Positions 25,641-35,100 are shown, counted from the first letter of the stretch. The stretch is DNA of 64,000 bases from Paraburkholderia sp. IMGN_8 (GCF_038050405.1 NZ_CP150900.1:1798001-1862000), one strand, 5' to 3'. The notes: generated by a model not told the origin, from the sequence alone. Numbers and translations: made by a program.

Positions 25641-27314
25641 ATGAACATCAGTCCTCTCGCTGGCAAGCCGGCACCCCTTGCGATGCTGGTCAACGTCCCC
25701 CGGCTTGTCACGTCGTACTACACCGAAAGACCTGACCCCGCGATCCCCGCGCAGCGGGTCGCGTTCGGCACATCCGGGCATCGCGGCTCGGCGTTCGCGC
25801 GCAGCTTCAATGAGTGGCATGTGCTCGCCATCACGCAGGCGATCTGCCGTTATCGGCGGCAGCAGGGTATCGACGGCCCGCTGTTTATCGGCATCGATAC
25901 GCATGCATTGTCTGAACCGGCTTACGCGAGTGCGCTGGAGGTGTTGGCCGCCAATGGCGTTGAGCTCATGATTGCGCAAAACAGCGAATACACGCCCACG
26001 CCGGCGGTGTCGCACGCCATCGTCGCGTACAACCGCGGCCGCACCGCGGGACTGGCGGACGGCATCGTGGTGACGCCGTCGCACAATCCACCGGAAAGCG
26101 GCGGTTTCAAATACAACCCGCCGAGTGGCGGCCCGGCCGACGAGGCCGTGACCGGCTGGATCGAAGCGTCAGCGAACGGATTTCTCGAAAGCAAGCTTGA
26201 TGGCGTGCTGCGTATGCGTTTATCGAAGGCGCTGCGCGCCACGACGACGCATCGGCATGACTTCCTCAACGCTTACGTGGGCGATCTCGTCAGCGTCATC
26301 GATATGGATGTGGTGCGTGGCGCGCCGATCCTCCTGGGAGTCGACCCGCTTGGTGGCGCGGGTGTGCACTACTGGGGGCCGATTGCCGAGCGCTATGGCC
26401 TGAATCTGAGCGTGATCAACGACGACGTCGATCCAACCTTCCGCTTCATGGGCGTCGATTGGGATGGGCAGATTCGTATGGATCCGTCGTCGCCGTATGC
26501 GATGCAAACGCTGATCGACCAGAAGGATCGCTTTGACGTGGCTTTTGCGTGCGACACCGATCACGATCGCCATGGCGTCGTCACCCGGCACGCCGGGCTG
26601 CTGCCGCCGAATCACTATCTCACGGTCCTCATCGATTATCTGTATTCTCATCGCCCGCAGTGGCGCGCCCATGCGGCGGTGGGCAAGACCGTTGTCAGCA
26701 GCCAGATGATCGATCGCGTGAGCGAGAAGCTCGGTCGTGCGCTTTACGAAGTGCCGGTTGGATTCAAATGGTTTGTCGACGGGTTGCTCGACGGCTCGCT
26801 TGGCTTCTGCGGGGAGGAGAGTGCGGGCGCCAGCTGTCTGCGGCTCGACGGCACGGCGTGGACGACCGACAAGGATGGCATCGTACCCGCGTTGCTGTCG
26901 GCCGAGATCACGATACGCGCCGGGCGGGACCCCGCTGAAATCTACCGCGATCTGACCCAGAGGATGGGCGACCCGGTTGAACGTCGCGTGCAAGCTGCGG
27001 CCACAGCGCAGCAGCGTGCGCTGCTGGGGCGGCTTTCACCTGCGCAGTTTCCTCACACCGAACTGGCCGGCGAAAGGATCGAGCAGGTGCTCGACCGAGC
27101 GCCAGGTAATCACGCCGCGATTGGCGGCATCAAGGTAATCACGAAGAACGGCTGGTTCGCCGCGCGTCCGTCAGGAACTGAAGACATCTATAAGATCTAC
27201 GCGGAGAGCTTCCTGGGTGAAGATCACCTGACTCGCATCGTTGAAGAGGCTCAGGCGATGGTCGATAGCGCGCTTGCGGACCACGCGACAACCCATGACG
27301 GCGCTCAGCCATAA
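25641..27314 (+). CDS. pgm: Phosphoglucomutase (alpha-D-glucose phosphate-specific)
   Basis: 557 residues from ATG 25641, with GGAG 7 nt upstream. It interconverts glucose 1-phosphate and glucose 6-phosphate in the cytoplasm. The catalytic loop TPSHNPP carries the phospho-serine at residue 147. The metal loop is 'CDTDHDRHG', the sugar-specificity region '[20 protein letters not shown]' and the phosphate-binding end '[19 protein letters not shown]'. Length fits the family. Flanks are small stress genes, so its role here may be glycogen, trehalose or envelope sugar supply. A TACCGTACAGAC motif lies about 100 bp upstream (25531-25542). Confidence 0.93.
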   Translation: MNISPLAGKPAPLAMLVNVPRLVTSYYTERPDPAIPAQRVAFGTSGHRGSAFARSFNEWHVLAITQAICRYRRQQGIDGPLFIGIDTHALSEPAYASALEVLAANGVELMIAQNSEYTPTPAVSHAIVAYNRGRTAGLADGIVVTPSHNPPESGGFKYNPPSGGPADEAVTGWIEASANGFLESKLDGVLRMRLSKALRATTTHRHDFLNAYVGDLVSVIDMDVVRGAPILLGVDPLGGAGVHYWGPIAERYGLNLSVINDDVDPTFRFMGVDWDGQIRMDPSSPYAMQTLIDQKDRFDVAFACDTDHDRHGVVTRHAGLLPPNHYLTVLIDYLYSHRPQWRAHAAVGKTVVSSQMIDRVSEKLGRALYEVPVGFKWFVDGLLDGSLGFCGEESAGASCLRLDGTAWTTDKDGIVPALLSAEITIRAGRDPAEIYRDLTQRMGDPVERRVQAAATAQQRALLGRLSPAQFPHTELAGERIEQVLDRAPGNHAAIGGIKVITKNGWFAARPSGTEDIYKIYAESFLGEDHLTRIVEEAQAMVDSALADHATTHDGAQP

Positions 27315-27762
27315 GGGAAGAAGCGCAAGAAGCTCGAATGGCGCGCCGGGCGTTGATCGATGATGCTTTGACGCTACATCAGAGCGGCGGCAGACGCGGC
27401 ACTCCAGCGCGCCCATTGCCAGGATTTGAACCCGTCTTTGTTCTCCAGCGGCGATTTCTGGCTAAGCGCCAGCCACGAAAGTCCTTCAGCGTACAGACAC
27501 GCGGCCCGATTGTGGGGCAGTGTAATTGGATGGCGCTGATGTCCGGTGTCTCGCTGCATTGCTACGGGCGCAGTCTTGCGCGTGAGCAGGGGAGCTGGGT
27601 CAGCCGGACAACGTGCGCTGAACAGACTGCGCGAAGCGATACCGCTCGTGGTCGTAGACGTGACGCCGGGACCAGCGAGATTGCACAGGATACCGTGACT
27701 ATTTCGCCCACGCGCTGACTGGAAGATGTTGAACCGTAATTCATGTGATAGCAGAAGGCTCT
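27315..27762. other. No gene recognised
   Basis: A 448-bp interval. A minus-strand frame (27374-27559) reads 'SPLENKDGFKSWQWARWSAA', somewhat protein-like, but it has no start signal or known family. Confidence 0.35.
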
Positions 27763-27933
27763 ATGCCATTCCTACCTGATTCAAATAATCCCACCCGGGA
27801 TCGACGCACGGAATATGGCCTGGCGGATGAGGCGCGGGCGGAGAAGCGCAAACAGGATGCAACTCTCATCGATCCGGCAGCGAGCAAGTGGCGCTATCGG
27901 CCTGCCCCGCGCGCAGCGAAAACTCCGGAGTGA
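27763..27933 (+). CDS. Small polar protein of unknown function
   Basis: 56 residues from ATG 27763 (AGAAGG upstream): MPFLPDSNNPTRDRRTEYGL.. with 'ADEARAEKRKQDATLIDPAA'. Highly charged, no hydrophobic stretch, possibly disordered. Not recognised; modest support. Confidence 0.4.
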   Translation: MPFLPDSNNPTRDRRTEYGLADEARAEKRKQDATLIDPAASKWRYRPAPRAAKTPE

Positions 27934-28035
27934 AGTGCTGGCAAACGGATCCTTTCCACTGGCATCACGCTGTCGCAATACGCGCTTATTCTTTGTCGCG
28001 ACGGTATGAACTGGGCACCGTCTGAAGGACACGCT

Positions 28036-28191
28036 ATGACGTACGCAATGTGGGGAATCGCAATCGGGATGGCACTGATGTTTGGCGTCTCGCTGTATCG
28101 GTATAGCCAGCCGCCCGCGCGCGAGCCGCATGCTCGCCGGGCGGCCACGCAGAGAGAGTGGGACAGGTTGCGCGAGCGCTACGGTCCGTAG
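28036..28191 (+). CDS. Small single-span membrane protein
   Basis: 51 residues from ATG 28036: MTYAMWGIAIGMALMFGVSL, one transmembrane helix, followed by a basic cytoplasmic tail 'RRAATQREWDRLRERYGP'. The minus-strand gene at 35736-35903 opens the same way (MSYAMWGIDIAMAIMLVASL), so these are paralogues. Function unknown. Confidence 0.55.
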   Translation: MTYAMWGIAIGMALMFGVSLYRYSQPPAREPHARRAATQREWDRLRERYGP

Positions 28192-28199
28192 TCTCGGAC

Positions 28200-28547
28200 T
28201 CAAGCGTCTGTAAATGGATTGCCCTGCCTGGCAGATAGCGTTTGCGGCTTTGTGACCAGATGGTTCGACAACCAATACGTCGCTTTGCTCAACCCAAGCG
28301 CGTGAAAGTCCTGGCCAAGTTCACAGACAAATATCCGATCGTCCGATGCGGTTGCCTGTGAAAATGACTTCGCTAGCTGGCCGGCATCGCGGTTGGTGTT
28401 GAGAACCAGGAAGACGCCCATTCGGTGAAGATGCAAGAACTCATATTCCCCGCCTGAGACCTGTGCTGCGATGTCCTTGATTTTGGCATGCTGCTCAGTC
28501 GGTTCGCCAATGAAGATGCTGACGAGATACGTCGCTTTCTTGATCAT
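28200..28547 (-). CDS. Hypothetical protein
   Basis: 115 residues, GAGGTG upstream of the ATG at 28547. It reads MIKKATYLVSIFIGEPTEQH.., 'EFLHLHRMGVFLVLNTNRDA' and 'ASDDRIFVCELGQDFHALGL'. The alternating beta/alpha pattern suggests a small ferredoxin-like domain, possibly a nucleic-acid or ligand-binding module, but no family is recognised. It is convergent with the membrane-protein gene, 8 bp apart. Confidence 0.65.
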   Translation of the reverse strand: MIKKATYLVSIFIGEPTEQHAKIKDIAAQVSGGEYEFLHLHRMGVFLVLNTNRDAGQLAKSFSQATASDDRIFVCELGQDFHALGLSKATYWLSNHLVTKPQTLSARQGNPFTDA

Positions 28548-28735
28548 GTGCGCACCTCATGTAGTCATTGAAAAGGTTGAGTGTAGTGAAAGGGGCGCAA
28601 CGAAAGGCGCGTCCTGAAGCTACGGACGCTCCGATCCGCGCTCCTTTCTCATTCCATGCGGGCATCCGAGGCGGCAGGGGGCGCGCCAGGCTTCACGACA
28701 ATTTGCGATGAGATCGGGGACGCCATGTGGCATGC

Positions 28736-28912
28736 CTAGTAATGGTCGTGAGCCTCGTGGTAGTCGCTGCCCCCGTGGTATTCACCGCCGCCTTGGTATT
28801 CGCCGCTGCCGTGGTGATAGTCGCCGCCGCTGACCGGGACGAGGATGCACGCGCTCAGGCCGGCAATCAGAGACGGCGCGATCAGCATCCATACACGTGT
28901 TTGGTTTTTCAT
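28736..28912 (-). CDS. Small lipoprotein with a His/Gly/Tyr-rich tail
   Basis: 58 residues from ATG 28912, chosen because GGGGA lies 6 nt upstream. The signal peptide MKNQTRVWMLIAPSLIAGLS ends in the lipobox LSAC. The mature tail consists of near-repeats of 'GGDYHHGSGEYQGGGEYHGG' then 'SDYHEAHDHY', rich in His and acidic residues and possibly metal-binding. Anchored in the envelope. No named family. Confidence 0.65.
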   Translation of the reverse strand: MKNQTRVWMLIAPSLIAGLSACILVPVSGGDYHHGSGEYQGGGEYHGGSDYHEAHDHY

Positions 28913-29284
28913 CTCCATTCCCCTTCCTTTTGTGTCTTGTCAGCGCTGGACGTCGCTGTAGCGCGCTGAGCGACAACTCCATGCGGATTCAGCGATTCGC
29001 CGACGGCAAATCGCGCCAGAACAAGTGCGGCGGGAGCATGCGTTGATTGGGCTCATGGCCATTACACCGCCGTCAAGATGTCGGCTGTTGTGGCAGGCAG
29101 GCGAAGATGACCGCTCTGGGTGTGACCGTATCGGACACGTTGAAACACAAGTGTCACGACGCGTGTAGATAGAGTGCTCGCACCCTGGGTTGAAGTCGGT
29201 ACGGTTCCGTACCCGGTGGTGTCCTAACGGTCTGGTGGCGTTCGCGCAGCGCTTTCGTGTATGGTGACCAGAGGGGCCTTGGTG
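28913..29284. other. Intergenic with a GGTACGG palindrome
   Basis: No gene is seen. GGTACGGTTCCGTACC (29198-29213) has perfect 7-bp arms around TT and belongs to the recurring family of sites described in the findings. Confidence 0.45.
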
Positions 29285-29497
29285 CTATCCGCGACGAGTC
29301 GTCTCGCGCTCGAACTCGTTGAGCAGTTTGAGTAGCCGGGTCACGCGTTTGGTTCCATCTGGAAGCAGGGCCTGCTGCGCCACCAGCGACGTGATGCGAT
29401 GTCGCCAGTACGCTACTGAAAGCGAATTGCTCCGGTGAAGTAACGGGAGAACGTATTCGAGGTGCGTCAGATCTTTTGCAAACTCGTGGTGCGACAT
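29285..29497 (-). CDS. Small helical protein of unknown function
   Basis: 70 residues from ATG 29497, with GAGGGAA upstream. MSHHEFAKDLTHLEYVLPLL.. 'SVAYWRHRITSLVAQQALLP' and 'KRVTRLLKLLNEFERETTRR' suggest a two- to three-helix protein. A half-site TACCGTAC lies about 73 bp upstream on the promoter side. Not recognised. Confidence 0.6.
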   Translation of the reverse strand: MSHHEFAKDLTHLEYVLPLLHRSNSLSVAYWRHRITSLVAQQALLPDGTKRVTRLLKLLNEFERETTRRG

Positions 29498-29667
29498 TGT
29501 TTTCCCTCGAGAGGCTGGTCGATGCCTCTCGTAGAGCATACGTCGACTTCGTGTCGTTGTCTGCACGTTACCGTACATGCCGTGTATTGGTTTAGATGCT
29601 TGAGATCGAAGTTTGACTGGCTCCATGCTGAGCCACGGTGCAACTCTGCTCCGCTGAATGAGGATGC

Positions 29668-29940
29668 TCAGAGTACCGCTGCCTGAACCTTGCCATCGAC
29701 GATGTCTTTGCCGAACTGCATCGCGAGTTCGAGGGCATCGCCGGCGCTGGTCGGGCTCGCTGCACCAAACACAGTCGAATAGAGTTGCGCATCCTTGCCG
29801 CTGGACGGAATCGTGACAATCCGCACGATCGAAGAAAAGCGTCTAGGACCCCTGGCGAAAGGGTTGCTATAAGGCGGGAATACCTGGTGGGAATACGCGC
29901 GCAGTTCGTACCCTCGGTACAAAGCGGTAGGGATAGACAT
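29668..29940 (-). CDS. Small protein, paralogue of 36030-36302
   Basis: 90 residues, AGGAG upstream of the ATG at 29940. MSIPTALYRGYELRAYSHQV.. 'FARGPRRFSSIVRIVTIPSS' and 'ALELAMQFGKDIVDGKVQAA' align end to end with the 90-residue gene at 36 kb. Beta-rich N terminus then a helical C terminus. Function unknown. Its duplication next to other duplicated small genes points to a cassette. Confidence 0.7.
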   Translation of the reverse strand: MSIPTALYRGYELRAYSHQVFPPYSNPFARGPRRFSSIVRIVTIPSSGKDAQLYSTVFGAASPTSAGDALELAMQFGKDIVDGKVQAAVL

Positions 29941-30087
29941 GATGACGTGCTCCTGAGAGGAAGCGGACCGTCGTTGAGCGGTGCCCAGGTTCCGACGATG
30001 AGTCGGGTGGCCAGTTGCACCGGATTGCTTCACGGTGCGCTCAATACCATTGCAAAGCAGACAGATTCACAACGGCGTAGGGGAAGA

Positions 30088-30110
30088 AAGGCTGGCGTGC
30101 CGCCAGCCTT
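30088..30110 (-). terminator. Hairpin terminator after the phasin gene
   Basis: AAGGCTGGCG (30088-30097) and CGCCAGCCTT (30101-30110) form a perfect 10-bp stem with a 3-nt loop. On the minus strand it is followed by TCTTCCCC, a weak U-tract, 73 bp beyond the phasin stop. Confidence 0.6.
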
Positions 30111-30182
30111 CCATTCAGGCGGTGAGTCCGCCAGACGACCCGCTTGTGTGGGTCGTTGTTGTTGTGCCGCCCAGGCGATGGG

Positions 30183-30689
30183 CTAGGCGATGTCAATTAT
30201 CGCGGTACGGTCGGCGCTGCCAGCGCCAGTCGTGCGCTTGACGTACTCGGGCGTTTCGCCGACTGCTTTTTCCATCATAGCAATGACAGATTGCATTGCG
30301 CCCACTGCGGCGTCCGCACCAAACGGCGCACCGTTGCCCATGTTCGAGCCGAACCGGGTCCACGCGTCAGCGTATTGATCGCGCAGGGCCTTACCCGCCT
30401 TTATCAGTGCGGCCTGGAGCTGCGTATCGATATCCTTGACATGATGCGCGTAGGACAAGGCCCGCTCAACAAACTGCTGCTGCGACAAGGCTGCCCCCGC
30501 GAACGGCGTCAGACTGAATTGCCACGATGACACGGCACTTTGCCCTTCGTTCACGGTGGCTCTCAGCGCCGCCAGATTCAACTCAGTCAGCTTCTGCAGG
30601 CTCTCGAGTACATCGCGCTGGAAATCAAACAGTGCGGGGAACGGGTGTAGGCTGAAATCGGCGGTTTGTTCAATGGCGCGATTGTTCAT
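30183..30689 (-). CDS. Phasin family protein
   Basis: 168 residues from ATG 30689, TAGGAG upstream. It reads MNNRAIEQTADFSLHPFPAL, 'QRDVLESLQKLTELNLAALR', 'FVERALSYAHHVKDIDTQLQ' and 'MQSVIAMMEKAVGETPEYVK', the amphipathic helical layout of PHA-granule phasins. Phasins coat polyhydroxyalkanoate granules and also act in stress protection. The N-terminal half is less standard than PhaP1-type proteins. A strong hairpin follows the gene, which appears monocistronic. Confidence 0.75.
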   Translation of the reverse strand: MNNRAIEQTADFSLHPFPALFDFQRDVLESLQKLTELNLAALRATVNEGQSAVSSWQFSLTPFAGAALSQQQFVERALSYAHHVKDIDTQLQAALIKAGKALRDQYADAWTRFGSNMGNGAPFGADAAVGAMQSVIAMMEKAVGETPEYVKRTTGAGSADRTAIIDIA

Positions 30690-31182
30690 AAATGCTCCTA
30701 ATCGACCCGGCACATGCGTCCAAGGGATTTCGGAGGCGAGTGTCTCGCTAAAGACCTGCAGGTCTGCGCGCCCAGCGTGATTTGCTGCGACGCAACATTG
30801 ATGACTGTATACCTTTCCGGTGGAATGTACAGCGATTCCGTGAAACAGATTCCTGTCGAAGTACTGATTGAAGCCGGCGCTTTGCACCAGCGACACATGC
30901 AGTATCGATCCATGATCGTATGAAAGTGCCGCCTTGTTTCTCGCCGATCAGCAGCAGGACCAAAACGATTCGTAAGATGGTGCGCAAGTCAGTCCCCTTT
31001 GGGATCATCTGCCCAGCGTCCATTTGAATCGGAATCCGAATGGATCGGTGTTGTTCAGATGCCACCGTGTCGTTTGTAGCCAAAATGGGTGATCGCCGGT
31101 CGGCAGTTTGTACGCTGACGTACCGCATTCGGATTCGATCTCGCATAGTGTCGGAGACATCATCGAACAAAGGGAGGTCATC
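30690..31182. other. Long intergenic region with a possible DUF3309 remnant and the SYLF promoter
   Basis: On the minus strand near 30930-31005 the phrase 'LRTILRIVLVLLLIG' resembles the first helix of DUF3309 proteins, but the rest is not preserved. The right part holds the conserved SYLF upstream palindrome (31109-31124). No intact gene is seen. Confidence 0.35.
31109..31124 (+). promoter_or_regulatory. Conserved SYLF upstream palindrome
   Basis: TGTACGCTGACGTACC, ending 58 nt before the SYLF start. It is followed by GCATTCGG and, about 20 nt later, a conserved GCATAGTGTCGG..ACATC block that is also present upstream of the other two intact SYLF genes. Confidence 0.6.
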
Positions 31183-31770
31183 ATGCTTCGACGGTCGTTT
31201 ATCTTGAGTACACCCGGGTCGATTCTCGCGATCGGGCTAGCGGTGTCGGGCTGCACAATGACGGGCGCATCCGATGCCAGTAGTCAGCAGATGGACAAGC
31301 GCCACAGCATTGATGCTGGCGTGGACTCGACGTTGGGACGCCTGTACAACGCGGCTAACGGCTCGCGCGAACTGGTCACCAAGGCGCGCGGGGTGCTGGT
31401 ATTCCCGTCGGTCATCGACGCAGGCTTCGGCATCGGCGGTCAGTATGGAGAGGGGTCGCTGCGTGTCGGCGGACACACGGTCGGGTACTACAGCACGGCA
31501 ACGGGGTCGATCGGATGGCAAATCGGTGCGCAGTCGAGAGCGATCGTGTTCCTGTTCATGACGGATCAAGCGCTCGAAAAATTCCGCAGTAGCGAAGGCT
31601 GGTCGGCGGGCGGCGACGCGTCGGTTGCGTTGCTGAAGGTCGGCGCGAATGGCAATGTCGACACGACCACGGCAACCGGACAGGTGGATGCATTTGTGTT
31701 GACCAATTCGGGGCTGATGGCCGGGGCAACGCTCGAGGGCACGAAGGTCAGCCGGCTCAAGACGCTGTAA
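31183..31770 (+). CDS. SYLF/YSC84-domain lipoprotein
   Basis: 195 residues from ATG 31183, with GGGAGG upstream. The signal peptide ends in the lipobox VSGC (MLRRSFILSTPGSILAIGLA..), followed by a SYLF-type lipid-binding domain: 'RGVLVFPSVIDAGFGIGGQY', 'GEGSLRVGGHTVGYYSTATG', 'GAQSRAIVFLFMTDQALEKF' and 'GLMAGATLEGTKVSRLKTL'. SYLF proteins bind phosphoinositide-like or anionic lipids in eukaryotes; the bacterial role is unsettled. This copy lacks the DUF3096 partner and is followed by a PRC-barrel remnant. Confidence 0.85.
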   Translation: MLRRSFILSTPGSILAIGLAVSGCTMTGASDASSQQMDKRHSIDAGVDSTLGRLYNAANGSRELVTKARGVLVFPSVIDAGFGIGGQYGEGSLRVGGHTVGYYSTATGSIGWQIGAQSRAIVFLFMTDQALEKFRSSEGWSAGGDASVALLKVGANGNVDTTTATGQVDAFVLTNSGLMAGATLEGTKVSRLKTL

Positions 31771-31780
31771 CGCGACCCTA

Positions 31781-31806
31781 CCCGCGTTGTCCTTCGGCAA
31801 CGCGGG
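31781..31806 (+). terminator. Hairpin downstream of the SYLF gene
   Basis: CCCGCGTTG (31781-31789) pairs perfectly with CAACGCGGG (31798-31806) across an 8-nt loop, 10 bp after the stop. It lacks a T-run, so it may act as a processing or stability hairpin rather than an intrinsic terminator. Confidence 0.45.
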
Positions 31807-31847
31807 CGGCAGTCGCCGGCGGCTCGAAGCAGAAGGGAGTATTGAAC

Positions 31848-31904
31848 ATGTTGCGAAACTTACAGCTTTTGCAAGGGTTGCTTTCGATTGGGATCGTCTG
31901 GTAG
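31848..31904 (+). pseudogene. PRC-barrel gene 5' remnant
   Basis: Eighteen codons, MLRNLQLLQGLLSIGIVW, then TAG. The start and its leader (GGGAGTATTGAAC ATG TTGCGAA) resemble the PRC-barrel gene at 48183 (GGAGTATCGAACC ATG TTGCGAA, MLRSIGSLKG). This suggests that a third SYLF-PRC cassette stood here and lost its distal part. Confidence 0.5.
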
Positions 31905-32080
31905 GCGCCACCGGCCAAACAGAGCCTAATGAACCATAGGCAAATGGTGTGCGCCCCGTGGGGCCATCGAGTACCGCGGTGCTGGGGATGATTTTCAGAA
32001 AGAGCGGCTTAAGTAGACGCTACCGTACAGACGGGAAAAATTCTTCCGGCCCATGATGATCTGCATAACAGGAGGCCATC

Positions 32081-32275
32081 ATGTACATCCAACTCTCCCC
32101 CGAGGCCGTCCAGACGCTCAAATCGCTTGATCGAATTCCAGATTCCCAGGCAGAGATGCCGCGGTCGATAGCGGAAGAACTATTAAGCTTCGGGCTTGCA
32201 TACGAATCGCGAGCCTGTGGTGTCATCAACATGACGGCCGCAGGCCGGGTGTGGTTGAACCAGCGCGCCGCGTAG
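32081..32275 (+). CDS. Small protein of unknown function
   Basis: 64 residues with AGGAGG upstream: MYIQLSPEAVQTLKSLDRIP.. 'EMPRSIAEELLSFGLAYESR' and 'GVINMTAAGRVWLNQRAA'. The order helix, helix, beta-hairpin resembles a small winged-helix domain. Not recognised. A TACCGTACAGAC motif lies 49 bp upstream (32021-32032), shared with the pgm upstream region. Confidence 0.65.
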   Translation: MYIQLSPEAVQTLKSLDRIPDSQAEMPRSIAEELLSFGLAYESRACGVINMTAAGRVWLNQRAA

Positions 32276-32496
32276 CTCGCAGTTGCTGGCCGGACCAATG
32301 GCGCCGTGTGCGCGTGTCGGCCGCGCCCGATCACTGCCATCGCAGAGAGACGCTATGCGCAGATCAAACGATGCGGGACGACTGGCAACATTGATCACTT
32401 GACGGAACAAGCGCAGCAGCCTGACACATCGAGCCAAGGACATTGGCCGCCTGCGTACTGACCGTCAAACGGTTCGCCGCGCGTGAGGAGACGCTA

Positions 32497-32757
32497 ATGA
32501 CCAGGTGGATGCTGACGCTTGCGATGATATGCACCTGTTGCCTCGCTTGGACGGGCCATGCCGAGCCGAACGGCCGGATTAAAAAACTGCTTCAATCACA
32601 AGCCGTAAATCGTCCGCCGGCAGATGCCGCGGCGAAGGACAACAACGCTTCGAGCGACGCCAGTGCGCGTCAGGGCAGTGGGTCAGGTCGAGGAGTGTCC
32701 GAACCGCCGTCTGACAACCATGATGCCGCCGGCAACGTTCCAACGCGGAAGCCGTAG
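32497..32757 (+). CDS. Small secreted protein, disordered tail
   Basis: 86 residues from ATG 32497 (GAGGAG upstream). Signal peptide MTRWMLTLAMICTCCLAWTG with cleavage near HAE, then a low-complexity polar tail ('AAAKDNNASSDASARQGSGS'). Probably exported and unstructured. No family recognised. Confidence 0.55.
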   Translation: MTRWMLTLAMICTCCLAWTGHAEPNGRIKKLLQSQAVNRPPADAAAKDNNASSDASARQGSGSGRGVSEPPSDNHDAAGNVPTRKP

Positions 32758-32883
32758 CTACCTGAGCGATCGAAAGCGTGACCGTCGATCCGAAGCAGCA
32801 GGATGCGGCGACTGCAAGGAACGATCGGGACGGAAAAATCGTCGCTTTGACCAGAGCCCACGATTCTGAAGGCGCTTAGCACG

Positions 32884-33330
32884 TCATTGCCGGTTGCAGA
32901 AGATGGCCGTGAGCAGGAGGGGGATGACTTGCCGGACGACAGCGTCGCTGCCGGCCTCGCGTACGCGCGCTTCTACGTCCTCGGCGGATCCAGCTACTAC
33001 TGCGCCATACGCTGAGTCCGTAATGGGCTGACCGCTTCCCTGTTTGAACATCTTGTCGCCGTGTTCATAGCCGAGAACAGCGTAGACACGAAACCCGAAA
33101 GCCGTCAGGTTGCTACCTTGCGCCGGTCGAAATGCGTTGACCGAGTTCGCTTCGACACGCATTGGCTTCGGATCGATATATTGATCGGTCAGGAGCGGGG
33201 CGATGAACGCGTGTGCGTTCGATTTGCAGTCGAGTTGCGCATCGAGCGCGTAGGCGCAGCACGGCACTGGAGTAAGCCCCGTGCCAATTGCAGTAGCTAT
33301 GGTTAGCGTATAGAGGGCGGCCTTGGTCAT
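32884..33330 (-). CDS. Secreted hypothetical protein
   Basis: 148 residues from ATG 33330. Signal peptide MTKAALYTLTIATAIGTGLT with cleavage near AYA|L. The mature part includes 'DCKSNAHAFIAPLLTDQYID', 'NLTAFGFRVYAVLGYEHGDK' and 'ITDSAYGAVVAGSAEDVEAR'. Two or three cysteines could pair. Upstream in-frame codons give no secretion signal. The ribosome-binding site is weak. Family not recognised; similar exported proteins are frequent in Burkholderiaceae. Confidence 0.65.
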   Translation of the reverse strand: MTKAALYTLTIATAIGTGLTPVPCCAYALDAQLDCKSNAHAFIAPLLTDQYIDPKPMRVEANSVNAFRPAQGSNLTAFGFRVYAVLGYEHGDKMFKQGSGQPITDSAYGAVVAGSAEDVEARVREAGSDAVVRQVIPLLLTAIFCNRQ

Positions 33331-33715
33331 GATGGTGGCGCAACTGGTTCTATCCCACCCCACCTTCTCATGTCAGACGGGGGATGTCTGTACGCTAGCG
33401 GCCCATGCCCTTGACTCAATATGCCCGCTGTGCCCGTTCGATCGGGTGTGCCGCGCTCAGACGTCGCCTCTGGGACGACAAGTGTCCATCACGACAAGCA
33501 GCAGCGGCCAGCAGTTCCCGAAGAAGGCACATTCGCCATTGTGTGGACGCTTTTCCCCCCGGTACGGGACCGTACCGACATTCCCCGCAGTCGCATATAT
33601 CGTGTAAGCGATCGTCTGGCCTCGACTCAGTGAGGCGATTCAGACGTAGATGCGACAATCACGCCCGATTTCGCCAGGCAAAATGGCTGTAAACCGTCTC
33701 GGATGGGATAAAAAT
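33331..33715. other. Intergenic with a GGTACGG palindrome
   Basis: No coding frame is convincing. GGTACGGGACCGTACC (33561-33576) is another copy of the recurring palindrome, with perfect 7-bp arms around GA. It could serve the minus gene ending at 33330 or the plus genes that follow. Confidence 0.45.
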
Positions 33716-33817
33716 ATGAACCCACTAACGCTGTTTCTTTTCGTTGCGTTTGTATTCGCATTGCTCGATTTCTGGAAGTCGGCTCGGTCTGAATCCGCTG
33801 CGCAGCGGAGAATCTGA
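33716..33817 (+). CDS. Single-span membrane microprotein
   Basis: 33 residues, MNPLTLFLFVAFVFALLDFW.. with a short polar tail 'KSARSESAAQRRI'. One transmembrane helix. Start context is A-rich without a clear Shine-Dalgarno box, so this is tentative. It precedes the desaturase gene by about 85 bp. Confidence 0.35.
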   Translation: MNPLTLFLFVAFVFALLDFWKSARSESAAQRRI

Positions 33818-33903
33818 GGGCATATAGAACCCTTGCGAGTTCACGGGTGGTTGCCACGCGTTATCCCGATGTGCTTGAGATTGCCTCTATCCAGGAGGTC
33901 CAT

Positions 33904-35100
33904 TTGTTTATTCCTTCACTTGCATTCTTCTCCCACGGCCTCCTTTCCCTGTTGTGGTGGCAGATTCTACTGACGACACTGGTATTGACACACATCACGA
34001 TTGTCAGCGTGACGGTTTACCTCCACCGCTGCCAGGCTCACCGCGCGCTCGACCTGCATCCCGTCGTCAGCCACTTTTTCCGCTTCTGGTTGTGGATGAC
34101 GACGGGCATGCTGACTGGACCGTGGGCGGCGGTTCACCGTAAGCACCACGCGAAGTGCGAGACCGCTGAAGATCCACACAGCCCGCAGATACGTGGCATC
34201 TGGAAGGTGCTGCTGGGGGGCGCTGAACTTTATCGCGTCGAAGCGAAGAACGAAGAAACGCTGCGTCGGTTCGGCCACGGCACGCCGAACGACTGGATCG
34301 AACGGAACATCTATGCGAGGTACCCGAATCTGGGCGTCAGCCTGCTAGTGGTGATTGATGTTGCACTCTTCGGTGTCGTCGGCGTATCGGTCTGGGCCGT
34401 GCAGATGATGTGGATTCCGTTCTGGGCGGGCGGCGTTGTCAATGGCGTAGGACATTTTCTAGGCTATCGCAACTTCGGTTCTGCCGATGCGAGTACGAAC
34501 GTTATTCCGTTGGGCATTCTTATCGGTGGGGAGGAACTTCACAACAACCACCACGCCTATGTGACATCCGCCAGGCTGTCGAACAGGTGGTACGAGTTCG
34601 ATATCGGCTGGATGTACATTTGCATCCTCTCGGCACTGGGATTGGCGAAGGTAAGGAAAGTGGCGCCGACGCCGCATCTGGTCAAAGGCAAGATGGTGCT
34701 CGACGACGAGACGGTGCAAGCCATCCTTCGCAACCGCTACGAGGTGATGGCGAACTACGCAAGAACGGCCGAACGCGCGTTCCGGCAGGAACTGGAGCGT
34801 ATGGGACACATCAGCCGCCATGAAAGGTTCCTGCTTATGCGCGGTGTAAGGACGTGGTTTCGCGGCGCGTACGCAGCGCAAGGCAATCGGTGGCAAAGGC
34901 AGTTGATGGAGATATACAACCGCAACCAGAAGCTGCGCACCTACGTCGAGTTGCGCGACGATCTGTCGGCAATCTGGGAACGGTCGAATAGATCGCGCGA
35001 GCAGTTGCTCTACCAGTTGCAGGAATGGTGTCGCCGTGCGGAGCATAGCGGGATCAATGCACTCGAGGAATTTTCATTGCGCCTTCGCCAGTATGCTTGA
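33904..35100 (+). CDS. Fatty acid desaturase (acyl-CoA delta-9 type)
   Basis: 398 residues from TTG 33904, preferred because AGGAGG sits 5 nt upstream; a GTG at 33847 has no such site. This integral-membrane di-iron enzyme introduces a cis double bond in acyl chains. The three histidine boxes are present: HRCQAH (41-46), HRKHH (78-82) and HNNHH (213-217), with an extra His at 184. Hydrophobic segments flank the boxes. The C-terminal 130 residues form a charged, coiled extension ('LRDDLSAIWERSNRSREQLL') longer than the minimal enzyme. A role in membrane fluidity fits the stress island. Confidence 0.9.
   Translation: MFIPSLAFFSHGLLSLLWWQILLTTLVLTHITIVSVTVYLHRCQAHRALDLHPVVSHFFRFWLWMTTGMLTGPWAAVHRKHHAKCETAEDPHSPQIRGIWKVLLGGAELYRVEAKNEETLRRFGHGTPNDWIERNIYARYPNLGVSLLVVIDVALFGVVGVSVWAVQMMWIPFWAGGVVNGVGHFLGYRNFGSADASTNVIPLGILIGGEELHNNHHAYVTSARLSNRWYEFDIGWMYICILSALGLAKVRKVAPTPHLVKGKMVLDDETVQAILRNRYEVMANYARTAERAFRQELERMGHISRHERFLLMRGVRTWFRGAYAAQGNRWQRQLMEIYNRNQKLRTYVELRDDLSAIWERSNRSREQLLYQLQEWCRRAEHSGINALEEFSLRLRQYA

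Noticed and set aside
27374..27559. Minus-strand 61-codon frame 'SPLENKDGFKSWQWARW'
   Set aside because: Protein-like phrase but no ribosome-binding site, no known family and no conserved context; not strong enough to call.
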